Shown piece by piece: positions 1 through 8,785 of a stretch of 22,561 bases of DNA; position 1 is the first letter of the stretch; each line of letters begins with the position of its first letter. Under the pieces are notes generated by a model. It saw only the letters and a program-made list of their open reading frames with translations. It was not told the DNA's origin and made no database searches. The stretch covers positions 1 to 22,561 of the IMG/VR virus record IMGVR_UViG_3300025545_000022. One strand, 5' to 3'. A program made the translations under genes and the position numbers. The DNA comes from a virus.

Positions 1-3000
1 CGATGGTCCGCACGACACCTGCCGGAGCCTGGACGTGGGCGTGAACGTGATGCCACTCCACCGTGGCCGTCAGAGCTGTGTCGAAGACATCAGCAGCGTC
101 CCGACCCGTGCAGCCGAAGAATGCCTCCGTGTTGTTCGTGCCCCCGGAGAAGGCCGTGAACGCGACACTTGGGGTCTGCACCACGTCGTCGATGAGCAGG
201 GTGACGGTGTCCGCTACCCGGTTGGCGAGGAGCCGGAACGTGTGGGCCTCCCCCGTCCAGTCGAAGGTGTACTCCCCGATGGGCACACCAGTAGCCGTCC
301 GCAGCCGGACCACCTCGCTGCCGACAGCTCCAGCCAGCTCGACCCGGATGTACGCGAAGACCGCCCCGGCCCCCTGCACCTGACCGCCGAAGACGATGCC
401 GGAGTCACCGTTGGCGTTGGTCGTCCGGGCCTTGACCTCCAGCCGTGCCTCGAAGACCCGCCCCTCATCTGCATCGACGATGCTGGGGTCGGTGGCGTCG
501 AACACTAGGTTGTTGGTCCATCGGCCCCGCTGGGTGGCGTTCTGCACCACCACCATCTGAGCGCCTTCGTGCGTCCCCACCACGGTCGCACCTGACTCGA
601 CCGCCCACCCCATCTCGGAGGGCGGGAAGAGCCCGGTGTGGCTCACCTGCGGCAGCGACACCAGGCCCCGGTAGGCCGTGGGGTCAGCAGACAGGTTCTC
701 CAGCACCATGAGGCTGCGGATGACGGTCTGTCGCTGCGTGTCGTCTAGGAGCAGCTCTGCCCCACCCGCCCCGATGGTGGTCGAGTCGAGCTGGATGCCT
801 GCCCGGTAGTCGAAGATGGCGTCCGGGGTGAAGAATGGCTCCACCCGGACGTAGCCGTAGTTCAGGTCGTAGACGCTGCTCGCCGACGTGGCCTTGAGCA
901 GCAAGGTGTCCACGTTCGGCAGGATCTCTGCCGTCCCGAACGTCTGCAACGGCCACCACTGACCGCCTCCGGCCGCCGGGTTGTCCTCGGGGAGATCGGA
1001 CATCTCCGTGTTGTTGACGACCGCGTGGCCCTGAATGAACACCTGGTCGGGTACGAGGCCGTAGCGCATGAAGGACCAGGTGGCCCTGCTCGCCGCCTGC
1101 CTGCTCAACGACCCCCAGAAGACCTGGCCGACGATCTCCTCCGGGAGCAGGAGCGATGTCTGAGCTGCCACGGGGACCGGAGGCACGTTGCCGTCGATGC
1201 GGGTGACCACCCCCCGCGTCTCCCCGGAGATCCGCAGCTCTGCGACCTGCTGGTCCGTGTCGAGGTCGAGCCGATAGGTGAACGGCTTGAGGCTCGCCCG
1301 CGTCTCGAATACGACCTCCGTGTACTTGTTTCCGTAGATGTCCCAGGGCGACGGAAGTTCGGGCGTGAAATCCACGGTGGTTGTGCCGTCGCTCTGAGCC
1401 ACAACGCTCGTCGCCGTGTAGACCCCGACCTGTGTGCCCGTGAGCCGCTGGAACTTCGACCCGACCTTGAACCCCGTGGGGACCTGCGAGGACGGGAAGA
1501 CCCCTCGACTCTGCGAGGAGGCCGTCAGGATGGACTTCGGCCCGATGGCCCAGGACTCCCATTCGTGGATGCGCTTCGGGTTGAGCAGCAGGCCGACGTG
1601 CTCGACACCGTTGATCAGGAGCACCCCGCAGAAGTACAGGTGCCGGTTGTCGTGGATGCCGAACCCGACCCCCGTGAACACACCATCAGCCGTGGGGACC
1701 GTCACCAGCCCGGTCGGAGCCGGGGAAGGGGCGACGTGGTCCGTGTCGAACAAGGCCGTAGCTGCCGTCTGGAAGCGGGCCACCAGGTTGATGCTCGACG
1801 GGTATGTGAGATCCAGGCCCCGGTGGTAGACCGTTGCCGTCTCGGTCGGCCCTGCATCCCCCACGATGGGGTCGATGATCGTGTAGGTCCCAAGGTCGAT
1901 CCCGGCGTCGGCATCGTGGTCCACCGCCCCGTAGTCAGCTCCATCCAGAGCCCACGCAGGAGCGGCGTCTACGGGCTTCACGAGCCCTTCGTAGGCCACA
2001 CTGACCCCTGCTACCTCCCGCTCGAAGCCGGGCACGGAGACGCGCCCTGGGGCCTGGTTGAGCAGCAGGGTGGTCGGGCTGTTGGTCAGAGCTGAGTACG
2101 CCCGCTCGAACCCCATGTAGCGGTGGCCGATGTAGAGCGGTTCGCTCCGGCTCATCGGCCCGAGGACCACGCTCATCGGGAAGCGGTGGATGTCCACGGC
2201 TCCCTTGGGCTCGCCGGGATTCGCCATGAAGTCGGGCTGTCCCGGAAGAACCTGGACCTGATCGCCGTGGGCTGCCGGGTCGTGGTGGCCTCTGCGGGCG
2301 CAGTCGAACTTGTTGAGCACCAGGCCGAGGGTGTTCAACCCGGCCAGCTCCATGACGGGGCTCTTGAACCACTTGTAGTCCACCGCCACGCTGCTCTGCG
2401 GGTCGCCTAGCGGGAGGAGCGGCACCGGGACCGCCATGACGATGCCGCCGATGTAGGGGTTCACCTCGGCTACCGAGACCGCCGTGCCGTTGATGACCAC
2501 AGCGACATCAGCTTCGGTCGCTGGGGTCGCGTCACCCCAGCCCTTGACCAGCGGGCCTCGCTGCGTCAGCAGTCGGTCACGGGTCAGTACGTCGGAGCCA
2601 AGGAACTGACCGATCTGGCCGTGCAGGAAGTTCCAAGCAGACGAGAAGACCGTCGTGGAGCTGGTGAGGATGACGCTGTGGAGCCGCACCCCGCTGATGT
2701 CCCATCCGCCACCGTAGAAGCCGAAGCGGATGGCCGCCTGGGAATCTGCCGGGCCGTCCACGTTCGCAATCGCAGTGGAGGTGAGCGGCTGCTCGTCTAG
2801 CAAGAAGGTGACGATGCCCGCCTGCATGTTCCGCACAAAGGAGATCGTGTGAACCGCGTCCGACCAGGTGGCATCCACCGTCATGTCGAAGGTGCCCGAC
2901 TGCATTCGGATCTGCTCGACCCCGGTGATGCTCTGCTGGAGAGTGATGTAAACGGCGATGCCGTTGCCTGGCACACCGTCCTGGATCGCAATGCCGCAGA

Positions 3001-4138
3001 TCTCCGGGGCCGGGAACATGGAGATCGGCGGGTCGAAGGCCGCGTTGCTGAAGTCGAAGGTGCAGTCACCTCGCAGGGTCGATGTCAGCGGGGTGATGGT
3101 GCCGCTGGTGTCCCGCCACTCTCGGCCAAATGAGCCCGCATTCTTCGGCCTTGACCAGACCAGGTAGCCCGCCGACTCCGTGATGGTCCCGGCCCCTTGC
3201 TCGTAGATGGTGCAGTTGCGGAGCCCCAGCGTCGTGTCGAAGGCGAAGGCGAACGCCTCGCTGACCGTCAGGTCGTAGTTCAACGAGGTCATGCCCTTGA
3301 CCCCGAGCCGAACCTGGGTCGGACTGACCACGACGATGCTCGTCGGCACCAGGTCGATGGGGTAGGGGTTGCTGGCGGCTACCGCGAAGTCGTAGCTGCC
3401 CATGGCCGGGAAGCCACCCGCATTCTGCAACATCGGGTGGCTGAAGGTGACCAGCAGCTCGTTGCCCGCATCCGGGGCCGGGAGGCTGACCGTGAAGGTC
3501 GGGGGCTCACCCTTCGCCAGGAACGGGGCGTCAGCGTCGATGATCGGGTTGCCAGCGATGTCGGTCAGGCCCGTGGCGTGGGCCTTGTACATCCCGCCCT
3601 GGGTCGTCCCTGTGTGGGTGATGACGACGGAGGTTGCCCCCACGATGGTGTCACCAGCCGCCAGATTGAGTGACCCCAGCTTCTCGATGTGAACCGAGAG
3701 CACCGTCGCGGGAGCTGCCCCTGTGATGGGCTCCAGCGTGTAGCTGGTCGGGTCGGTCAACGCGGGGTTGGTGGTGTCCACCTCCTCGCTGAAGAAGATC
3801 TCGATGGTGAACCCGTCGAGCGAGATGGCCGATGAGATGTAGGGGGGCGTGACCTCTGTGCTGCCGTAGCCGCCCAGGCCGTAGGGGTCACCACCGTAGC
3901 CGCCGCTGATGTTGACCTTGGGACGGCTGAACCACCGGGAGCCGTAGGAGCCCAGGCCGTAGGGGCTGCCGTTGTCCGGGAGATCGCCCGCCGACAAGAA
4001 GCCGACACCGCCGTAGCCGCCTCCGACCGGGTGCGGAGGAGCTACGTCAACCGACTCCCCTGGGAGCGGGAACGGACCGAACCCAAAGGGGCTCAGTGCG
4101 TAGCTGTCCTCGGGGTTCGTTGGCGGCGTGAAAGCCAT
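1..4138 (-). CDS. Giant tail adhesin/fibre-like protein with Ig-like and LamG-like domains (partial, C-terminus outside window)
   Basis: The minus frame from ATG at 4138 stays open to base 2: 1379 codons and no stop, so the gene continues past the left edge. Residues 39-95 are rich in Gly and Tyr, with YGLGSYGS (60-67) echoed by YGLGGYGS (86-93). Residues about 98-200 look like an SbsA-type Ig-like domain (FSEEVD near 116, then LTDIAGNPI), followed by a second beta-sandwich at about 212-300. Three later stretches (about 375-495, 820-975 and 1215-1370) have the alternating strands and the 'HTISFVRN..GIVTFLLDEQ' or 'HTFRLLAN..TVTLLIDD' pattern of concanavalin/laminin-G sandwiches, which often bind glycans. 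It lies 18 bases after a beta-helix fibre gene, as the last gene seen in the tail block. I infer a virion adhesin. No catalytic motif was recognised. The start is ATG with AGGGG 11 bases upstream. Confidence 0.7.
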   Translation of the reverse strand, partial: MAFTPPTNPEDSYALSPFGFGPFPLPGESVDVAPPHPVGGGYGGVGFLSAGDLPDNGSPYGLGSYGSRWFSRPKVNISGGYGGDPYGLGGYGSTEVTPPYISSAISLDGFTIEIFFSEEVDTTNPALTDPTSYTLEPITGAAPATVLSVHIEKLGSLNLAAGDTIVGATSVVITHTGTTQGGMYKAHATGLTDIAGNPIIDADAPFLAKGEPPTFTVSLPAPDAGNELLVTFSHPMLQNAGGFPAMGSYDFAVAASNPYPIDLVPTSIVVVSPTQVRLGVKGMTSLNYDLTVSEAFAFAFDTTLGLRNCTIYEQGAGTITESAGYLVWSRPKNAGSFGREWRDTSGTITPLTSTLRGDCTFDFSNAAFDPPISMFPAPEICGIAIQDGVPGNGIAVYITLQQSITGVEQIRMQSGTFDMTVDATWSDAVHTISFVRNMQAGIVTFLLDEQPLTSTAIANVDGPADSQAAIRFGFYGGGWDISGVRLHSVILTSSTTVFSSAWNFLHGQIGQFLGSDVLTRDRLLTQRGPLVKGWGDATPATEADVAVVINGTAVSVAEVNPYIGGIVMAVPVPLLPLGDPQSSVAVDYKWFKSPVMELAGLNTLGLVLNKFDCARRGHHDPAAHGDQVQVLPGQPDFMANPGEPKGAVDIHRFPMSVVLGPMSRSEPLYIGHRYMGFERAYSALTNSPTTLLLNQAPGRVSVPGFEREVAGVSVAYEGLVKPVDAAPAWALDGADYGAVDHDADAGIDLGTYTIIDPIVGDAGPTETATVYHRGLDLTYPSSINLVARFQTAATALFDTDHVAPSPAPTGLVTVPTADGVFTGVGFGIHDNRHLYFCGVLLINGVEHVGLLLNPKRIHEWESWAIGPKSILTASSQSRGVFPSSQVPTGFKVGSKFQRLTGTQVGVYTATSVVAQSDGTTTVDFTPELPSPWDIYGNKYTEVVFETRASLKPFTYRLDLDTDQQVAELRISGETRGVVTRIDGNVPPVPVAAQTSLLLPEEIVGQVFWGSLSRQAASRATWSFMRYGLVPDQVFIQGHAVVNNTEMSDLPEDNPAAGGGQWWPLQTFGTAEILPNVDTLLLKATSASSVYDLNYGYVRVEPFFTPDAIFDYRAGIQLDSTTIGAGGAELLLDDTQRQTVIRSLMVLENLSADPTAYRGLVSLPQVSHTGLFPPSEMGWAVESGATVVGTHEGAQMVVVQNATQRGRWTNNLVFDATDPSIVDADEGRVFEARLEVKARTTNANGDSGIVFGGQVQGAGAVFAYIRVELAGAVGSEVVRLRTATGVPIGEYTFDWTGEAHTFRLLANRVADTVTLLIDDVVQTPSVAFTAFSGGTNNTEAFFGCTGRDAADVFDTALTATVEWHHVHAHVQAPAGVVRTI
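3872..3965. repeat. Gly-Tyr-rich coding repeat in the adhesin N-terminus
   Basis: The 16 bases GCCCAGGCCGTAGGGG at 3872-3887 recur at 3950-3965, 78 bases apart (26 codons). They encode PYGLG followed by S/G-YGS in the protein, inside a Gly/Tyr-rich head that precedes the first Ig-like domain. Confidence 0.6.
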
Positions 4139-4156
4139 TCGTCACCGTACCCCTGC

Positions 4157-7100
4157 CTAGATGAGCGACCAGTTGCCCGCACTGTTCTTGTAGAGCGTCA
4201 CGGCCGCGAAGTTGGTCGTGAGATTCAACGCGGCGGCCCCGTCGAACAGTGCCCCGCCGAAGTCCGTGATGTGAACCCTCTGCCCAATCGGGGCGGGGAA
4301 GGCGCTGGCGATGCCGTTCTCGTCCTTGATGACGACTTTGACCCCCGTGGGGTAGGCCGCTGTCAAGATGATGTCGATGTCCTGCGTAGCGATGAGCTGT
4401 GCCCCGAGAATCAGGTGCTCAGTGGTCGTGCTGAACGGGGACATCCCGGCCGTGATGAACTTGTAGCCGGAGTCCATCACTCCGATGATGGCTCCGGTGA
4501 CCTCCAGGTCACCGTCCACCCGCAGACGACCGTTCTGGGGCACGTCCACAGAGACCAGATCGCCGTAGGCCCCTGGCGTGAATGTCGCCGATGTCGGGAG
4601 GAAGTCACCGAGGTTGACGTTCACCCCGCTGCCGTCGTCTCCGAGGCACACGATGTCGTTGGCCGGGCTGGGGGCCATCACAAGCGCGATGGTGCCCGGA
4701 GGACCCACTGTCGCGATGAACGCCCTGGCCGTTGCGTTGAACACAGCGATGGCTGCCGCGATGTTGGCCTCTGCACCCGTGAAGGTGAAGAACTCCACGC
4801 CGTTCGGCGTGCCGATAGCGATGTTCCCGCCTACGCCTCCGATCCAGGGGCCACCCGCCACAAGCACCGTAGGGGTGCCGTTGGTGCCTGCGAACCAGAC
4901 CTTGCCGAACCCAGCCGCCCCGAACAGGTCACCAGGAGCGAGCCAGATGTCGCCTGTGCTCCCACCCACATTGACGTTCCCACCGCCGTTGATGTGGACA
5001 TGGCCCGGGTTGTCGGGGCTGGCGGGGTCGCCGATGCTGCCTGCGGCGATGTAGATGTTCCCGAGCTGACCCGTGTTCGAGTTCAGCCCCGAAAGCGTGC
5101 GGAGGTGGAGGTGGTAGGGCGACAACGTCGGGAGTGCCGGAGCTGTCGCTGAGTCCGCACGGATGACGGCACCGGGGAAGCCCCGGTCGCCACCGTTGAC
5201 ACCAGTGGTCCATACGGCCCGCCCGAGAGCGATGACGGGGCCGACGCCCATCATGTTCGGGTTGAGGCTGATCTCAGAGTGCCCGACCAGACCCAGAGGG
5301 GTGGTGCCCGGCCCACCGATGAGGCCGCCGATGTCCACGACGCCTTCGGTCTGAAGCCCGCCGTCCTTACGCTCGTTGTCGAGAGCGAACGGGGCGACAC
5401 CCCCGGTGATCTGGACCGCACCACCGTTGGCGATGATGGTCCGGCCGAGCCCGGTGCCCAGCGTGGGCGGGTTGAGGGTCGCCAGGCCGGAGTAGGCCGA
5501 GTGCAGCGAGTAGAAGGGGCTCCCGACGATGGGGAAGACCGCCTGCACCAGGATGTCGATGGCCTCCTGGACGTTCGACTTCGGGAGCTGGTTGGGGCCG
5601 GGGATGGTTGCGGCCCCACCCGGTCCCTTCAGGGGGTCAGCGTGGGCGGGCTCGTACCTCACCGTCTCCGAATCGAAGATGGCGACGTAGCCGTCCGGCA
5701 TGTCGCCAGGAGCATCCGGGAAGACGATGTGGGGGACACCGGCACCCACACCCAGCACGTTGCTGGTGCCCGCCCCGATGAGCTGGGTGTTCCCCACGGC
5801 AGCCGCCGTCTCGAAGGAGACCACACCCATCAGAGTGCATCCGCTGACCCCGACGATGACATCCCCAGGCTTGCTGCCAGGTCCGGCCCCGAAGGCACTC
5901 ACGTCAATGGCGGGGTTCCCGCCACCGAAGGGGTCAACCACGCTGTCCTGGAAGGACTGGTGGGATGCGTACCCGATGTACGGGGCAACAGCGCCCAGCT
6001 CCGTCTGACGGAGAGCGTAGAACTCGCAGACCTCGTAGAGCGACTCGTTGACGAGCACGCCCTGACACTGGGGGGCGACCACCTGGCTGTGATCGAGGTA
6101 GCAGGAGCCACCCGTCGCATCGAACCGCAGAGCGACCCGGTCCGCCGTGGTGGCCTGCGTCATCACATAGCTGTCCTCCAGCCGGAGGCCGGGGGCGTGA
6201 GCCGGATTGGAGACGACGCAGCGGAGAGCCTCGCCCTGATTGACGGCATCACCGAACGAAATGACGATGCAGTTGGAGAGCTTCATCGCCCCGCCCAACT
6301 GCTCCAGGAGCGGCAGGGTCGTGTTCGACATCTCGATCAGGACGAGGTTCAGGAGGTAGCACTCCGCGTTCTCGCCATTCTGGAGCGGGTTGAACCTGTG
6401 GGTACCAGTCCCGGCAACGTGGGCCGGACGAATGCTGACCCCGCCCTTCAGGGTGTTGAACCCGGCCGCGCCCTGGTCGATGTCAATGAAGGTGTCGGTG
6501 TCCCCGACGATGTGGACGAAGGACGTGAGGTTCAGGTCCTCCTGATACAGACCCTCGCGAACCACGATGACGTAAGGCTGCTCCTGGCTCAGAGCCGCCT
6601 CGCCGCGAGCTGTCGCAGCAGCCGCGTAGGCGATGGCTGAGTTGATGGACGAGAAGTCGCCGTGGGCCATCGCCCGCAGCTTCATGCCCGTCGCTTCCGG
6701 CCGGGCCGTGTCCGGCCCGGGGAGGGAGAGCACGTTGTCGTAGTCGTCCTGGTCTTCGGTGAAGTCCCGACCACGGTTGCTGTCCACGAACAGGATGCGG
6801 CCAGAGTGCGAGAGCCGTCGCAGAAGCAGCCCGATGCGCTGCATGTTCGCGTTCTGGTCGTTCGCCCAGCCCTCTGGGGTCGCATCGACCGGGATGACGC
6901 CGTTCTCGTCCCGTCGTTCGCCAGCCGCGATGAGCTTGAGCGAGCCGAAGAGGGTCAGCACCCGAGCCCGGACGAACTGCGATGACTCTGTCGGGAGCCC
7001 GGCGTCCACGGTCAGGCGGATGAGGTAGGTGCCCTCGAAGTCCACGTTGAACTTCGCGGTCTTGCTGGTGCTGCCCTCTGGCGGCAGCAGGGACGACGCG

Positions 7101-7315
7101 GAGTCGGTGCCGTCGAACGGGGTGCCCGGAACCGTCGTGCCAGGCGAGTCCGATGCGAAGGCGAGCGTCCAGGAGTACGTGGTGCCCGCCTGCACCGAGT
7201 TCAACGTGACCTGGTAGCCCAGCCGGAGATCATCCCGGCTGTTCTGCTGTGTGGAACCTGCGACGACCGCTCCACCAGGAGACTCGTACAGGGTGCTTTC
7301 GATTACCGCAGGCAT
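4157..7315 (-). CDS. Tail fibre/tailspike-like protein: PKD/Ig-like N-terminus, pectin-lyase-type beta-helix, fibre tip
   Basis: This 1052-residue protein probably forms a receptor-binding fibre on the baseplate. Residues about 30-125 resemble a PKD/Ig-like sandwich (TTYSWTLAF, then EGTYLIRLTV). Residues about 218-300 show the opening of a right-handed parallel beta-helix of pectin-lyase/pectinesterase type: FSSINSAIAYAAAA, then PYVIVVREGLYQEDLNLTS and VHIVGD. Irregular beta-rungs follow to about residue 520. Near residue 590 comes SNVQEAIDILV, a trimerising-helix motif common in phage fibres. Gly-rich beta repeats fill about 700-850. The end (993-1052), with KVVIKDENG, a GGALFDGAAAL turn and VTLYKNSAGNWSLI, matches the tip found on many tail fibre C-termini. 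ATG 7315 is preceded by GGAGG at 5-base spacing. The stop is TAG. No acidic catalytic set is assigned, so enzyme activity is not claimed. Confidence 0.78.
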   Translation of the reverse strand: MPAVIESTLYESPGGAVVAGSTQQNSRDDLRLGYQVTLNSVQAGTTYSWTLAFASDSPGTTVPGTPFDGTDSASSLLPPEGSTSKTAKFNVDFEGTYLIRLTVDAGLPTESSQFVRARVLTLFGSLKLIAAGERRDENGVIPVDATPEGWANDQNANMQRIGLLLRRLSHSGRILFVDSNRGRDFTEDQDDYDNVLSLPGPDTARPEATGMKLRAMAHGDFSSINSAIAYAAAATARGEAALSQEQPYVIVVREGLYQEDLNLTSFVHIVGDTDTFIDIDQGAAGFNTLKGGVSIRPAHVAGTGTHRFNPLQNGENAECYLLNLVLIEMSNTTLPLLEQLGGAMKLSNCIVISFGDAVNQGEALRCVVSNPAHAPGLRLEDSYVMTQATTADRVALRFDATGGSCYLDHSQVVAPQCQGVLVNESLYEVCEFYALRQTELGAVAPYIGYASHQSFQDSVVDPFGGGNPAIDVSAFGAGPGSKPGDVIVGVSGCTLMGVVSFETAAAVGNTQLIGAGTSNVLGVGAGVPHIVFPDAPGDMPDGYVAIFDSETVRYEPAHADPLKGPGGAATIPGPNQLPKSNVQEAIDILVQAVFPIVGSPFYSLHSAYSGLATLNPPTLGTGLGRTIIANGGAVQITGGVAPFALDNERKDGGLQTEGVVDIGGLIGGPGTTPLGLVGHSEISLNPNMMGVGPVIALGRAVWTTGVNGGDRGFPGAVIRADSATAPALPTLSPYHLHLRTLSGLNSNTGQLGNIYIAAGSIGDPASPDNPGHVHINGGGNVNVGGSTGDIWLAPGDLFGAAGFGKVWFAGTNGTPTVLVAGGPWIGGVGGNIAIGTPNGVEFFTFTGAEANIAAAIAVFNATARAFIATVGPPGTIALVMAPSPANDIVCLGDDGSGVNVNLGDFLPTSATFTPGAYGDLVSVDVPQNGRLRVDGDLEVTGAIIGVMDSGYKFITAGMSPFSTTTEHLILGAQLIATQDIDIILTAAYPTGVKVVIKDENGIASAFPAPIGQRVHITDFGGALFDGAAALNLTTNFAAVTLYKNSAGNWSLI

Positions 7316-7320
7316 TCGAT

Positions 7321-7325
7321 CCTCC
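7321..7325 (-). promoter_or_regulatory. Strong Shine-Dalgarno site of the fibre gene
   Basis: The minus strand reads GGAGG followed by ATCGA and ATG at 7315. The 5-base spacing and full complementarity to the 16S rRNA tail fix this start and suggest efficient independent initiation after the 63-base gap. Confidence 0.8.
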
Positions 7326-7336
7326 GTTGGAGCACG

Positions 7337-7365
7337 AGGCCCTCACCTTCTCCTGCCGTATAGGC
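7337..7365 (-). promoter_or_regulatory. Intergenic two-part motif, copy 2 (candidate promoter or RNA control element)
   Basis: In the 63-base gap between the 468-residue gene and the fibre gene, the minus strand reads GCCTATAC (7365-7358), a 10-base spacer, then GGTGAGGGCCT (7347-7337). The same arrangement occurs in the only other sizeable gap, at 13455-13482. CTATAC resembles a -10 box, but I see no -35 box at the usual distance, so a host sigma-70 promoter is not well supported. A phage-specific late promoter or an mRNA processing/leader element is possible. The match in sequence and order is seen directly; the function is inferred. Confidence 0.4.
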
Positions 7366-7378
7366 TGATTCTTGGCAG

Positions 7379-8785
7379 CTACAGGACGAAGTAGATGGAA
7401 GCATCTTCCCCCGTCACCGCATGGGGCTCCTGCACACCGAGACGGTCTACCGTCACCGTGTAGCTCTGACCCGATGTCGCTTGCTTCATTCGTCGTTCGA
7501 TTCGCAGGAGGCTCGAAGCCACCTGTACCCGTGTCCCTGGCCCAGGAGCCTCGCCCACGGGACCTCCGAAGTTCCCCAGCACAGCCTTGAGCCGGTACGT
7601 CCCTGCGTTCGGCCCCTCCGTGAACGTCAAGGTCGCGCCCTTGGCCGCCAGGCTCCAGTCCTGAGCTGTGTCCTCGACCACGTTCCCGACCACCGTGGCG
7701 GTGCCTGAGAGGCCACCAGAGGTCGTGTAGGCCCTCGCGGTGGTGTCCGTGCCTACCGGGAAGGTCAGTACGTCCTTGACCCGGTAGCGGCCGATGTGGC
7801 GGCGGTCTGTGGACGCCACCGTGCCTTCGGTCCCGCCTGCGTGGATACTGTTCGGCCCGGTCGTGACCACCAGGTCAGCTCCGGCCTTGATCTGGTCGAA
7901 CTCGCGGGATGAATCGCTGAAGAGCGTCCGGTCAGCCCAGGTGATGCCAGTGGTCCCGGTCACATTCTTCGCCCCGCAGCAGAAGCGGCGGAAGTCGGCG
8001 TAGTAGTAGCTCGACAGATCCCATGACACGGAGCCGTCGAACATGGCTCCGAATGCCTCTGTGAAGAGGTGCCGGTACTCGTAGAGGGTGTGGGCAGGCT
8101 TCAAAGCCCGCATGACGATGCGGACGTTCTCCGAGAGGACGAAGGGCTCTTCGGGGAACCGCTGGAGCCCCGTGGTCGGATCGACGTGGGTGACGTTGAT
8201 CTCGAACTCGAACTGGTCGTCCAGGCCCCACGCGGAGCCGGGCACCACGTCGTAGGAGCCCGTGGCCTCGTTGAAGACCCTCTTCTTGGTGTCCCGGGCC
8301 GCGATGACCTTCTCGATGACCGCGAACGTCGCGTCCGAGAGCAGCTCCAGGCCACTCTCTACCGTGTCCTTGGTGGCTCCCTGGAGCAGCAGGAGCACCA
8401 TCCGCTTCAGGAACTCGCGGTAGGTCAGGTCGCCCTTGAGCGTGGGGTAGCCGTCGCTCGACGCATCGGGGAAGACGAGGGAGCCGAGGAGCTGGAACAG
8501 GAACTCGCCGCGCATGAAGTCGTAGTCGGAGTCGCTGAAGGCCTCCTGCGCGGTGATCTGGAAGTCGGCGATGGCCTCTGCGGCTGCCTGGAACTGGACG
8601 GTGTAGAACGGCCCCTGCACCTGCGCGACGTAGTTCGACGGGAGCACCTGCATGAAGACAGACATGATGCTGTCCACCTGCTCGCGTCGCGTCGTGATCC
8701 GGTCCTGGCCCGACCCGCCCACGGGAGCAGGGTTCTGCTCCAGCAGCGTCGGCAGCAGGGTCGGGGTAGTCGGCTTGTCCGCCAT
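7379..8785 (-). CDS. P2 gpI-like baseplate tail protein, fused to C-terminal beta modules
   Basis: In P2-type tails, gpI joins the wedge to the tail fibre and is encoded directly after J, as here. The 468-residue product has a helical N-terminal half: residues 85-105 (YDFMRGEFLFQLLGSLVF), then TYREFLKRMVLLLLQGATKD near 121-140 and VESGLELLSDATF. This is the compact 'first few, then KGT-type loop' layout of the Tail_P2_I group. LKPAHTLYEYRHLFTE at 228-243 matches the K-P-A-H-T segment typical of that group. Residues about 300-468 hold two small beta modules of the 'GADLVV..IGRYRVKDV' and 'GATLTF..AGTYRLKAV' form, which typical gpI proteins lack. There is a Cys pair at 269-270. ATG 8785 overlaps the J stop by one base (TGATG), so translation is probably coupled. 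Family assignment rests on position plus motifs. Confidence 0.62.
   Translation of the reverse strand: MADKPTTPTLLPTLLEQNPAPVGGSGQDRITTRREQVDSIMSVFMQVLPSNYVAQVQGPFYTVQFQAAAEAIADFQITAQEAFSDSDYDFMRGEFLFQLLGSLVFPDASSDGYPTLKGDLTYREFLKRMVLLLLQGATKDTVESGLELLSDATFAVIEKVIAARDTKKRVFNEATGSYDVVPGSAWGLDDQFEFEINVTHVDPTTGLQRFPEEPFVLSENVRIVMRALKPAHTLYEYRHLFTEAFGAMFDGSVSWDLSSYYYADFRRFCCGAKNVTGTTGITWADRTLFSDSSREFDQIKAGADLVVTTGPNSIHAGGTEGTVASTDRRHIGRYRVKDVLTFPVGTDTTARAYTTSGGLSGTATVVGNVVEDTAQDWSLAAKGATLTFTEGPNAGTYRLKAVLGNFGGPVGEAPGPGTRVQVASSLLRIERRMKQATSGQSYTVTVDRLGVQEPHAVTGEDASIYFVL

Noticed and set aside
684-1562. Minus-strand open frame of 292 codons
   Set aside because: Same strand but a different frame from the adhesin, whose frame is continuous through here and encodes recognisable beta-sandwich sequence; this frame is Arg/Gly/His-rich noise.
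1025-2095. Plus-strand open frame of 356 codons
   Set aside because: Antisense shadow of the left-edge adhesin gene; composition is Arg/Pro/Asp-rich and no ribosome site or family motif is visible.
4031-5152. Plus-strand open frame of 373 codons spanning a gene junction
   Set aside because: It crosses the boundary of two well-supported minus-strand genes and has shadow-type composition.
5279-6640. Long plus-strand open frame of 453 codons
   Set aside because: It lies entirely opposite the fibre gene, is rich in Arg, Asp, Val and Gly with no domain pattern, and reflects the GC-rich antisense of a real gene.
7316-7378. Possible rho-independent terminator in the largest gap
   Set aside because: No GC-rich stem followed by a T run is visible on the minus strand; only a short AGG-N-CCT palindrome is present.
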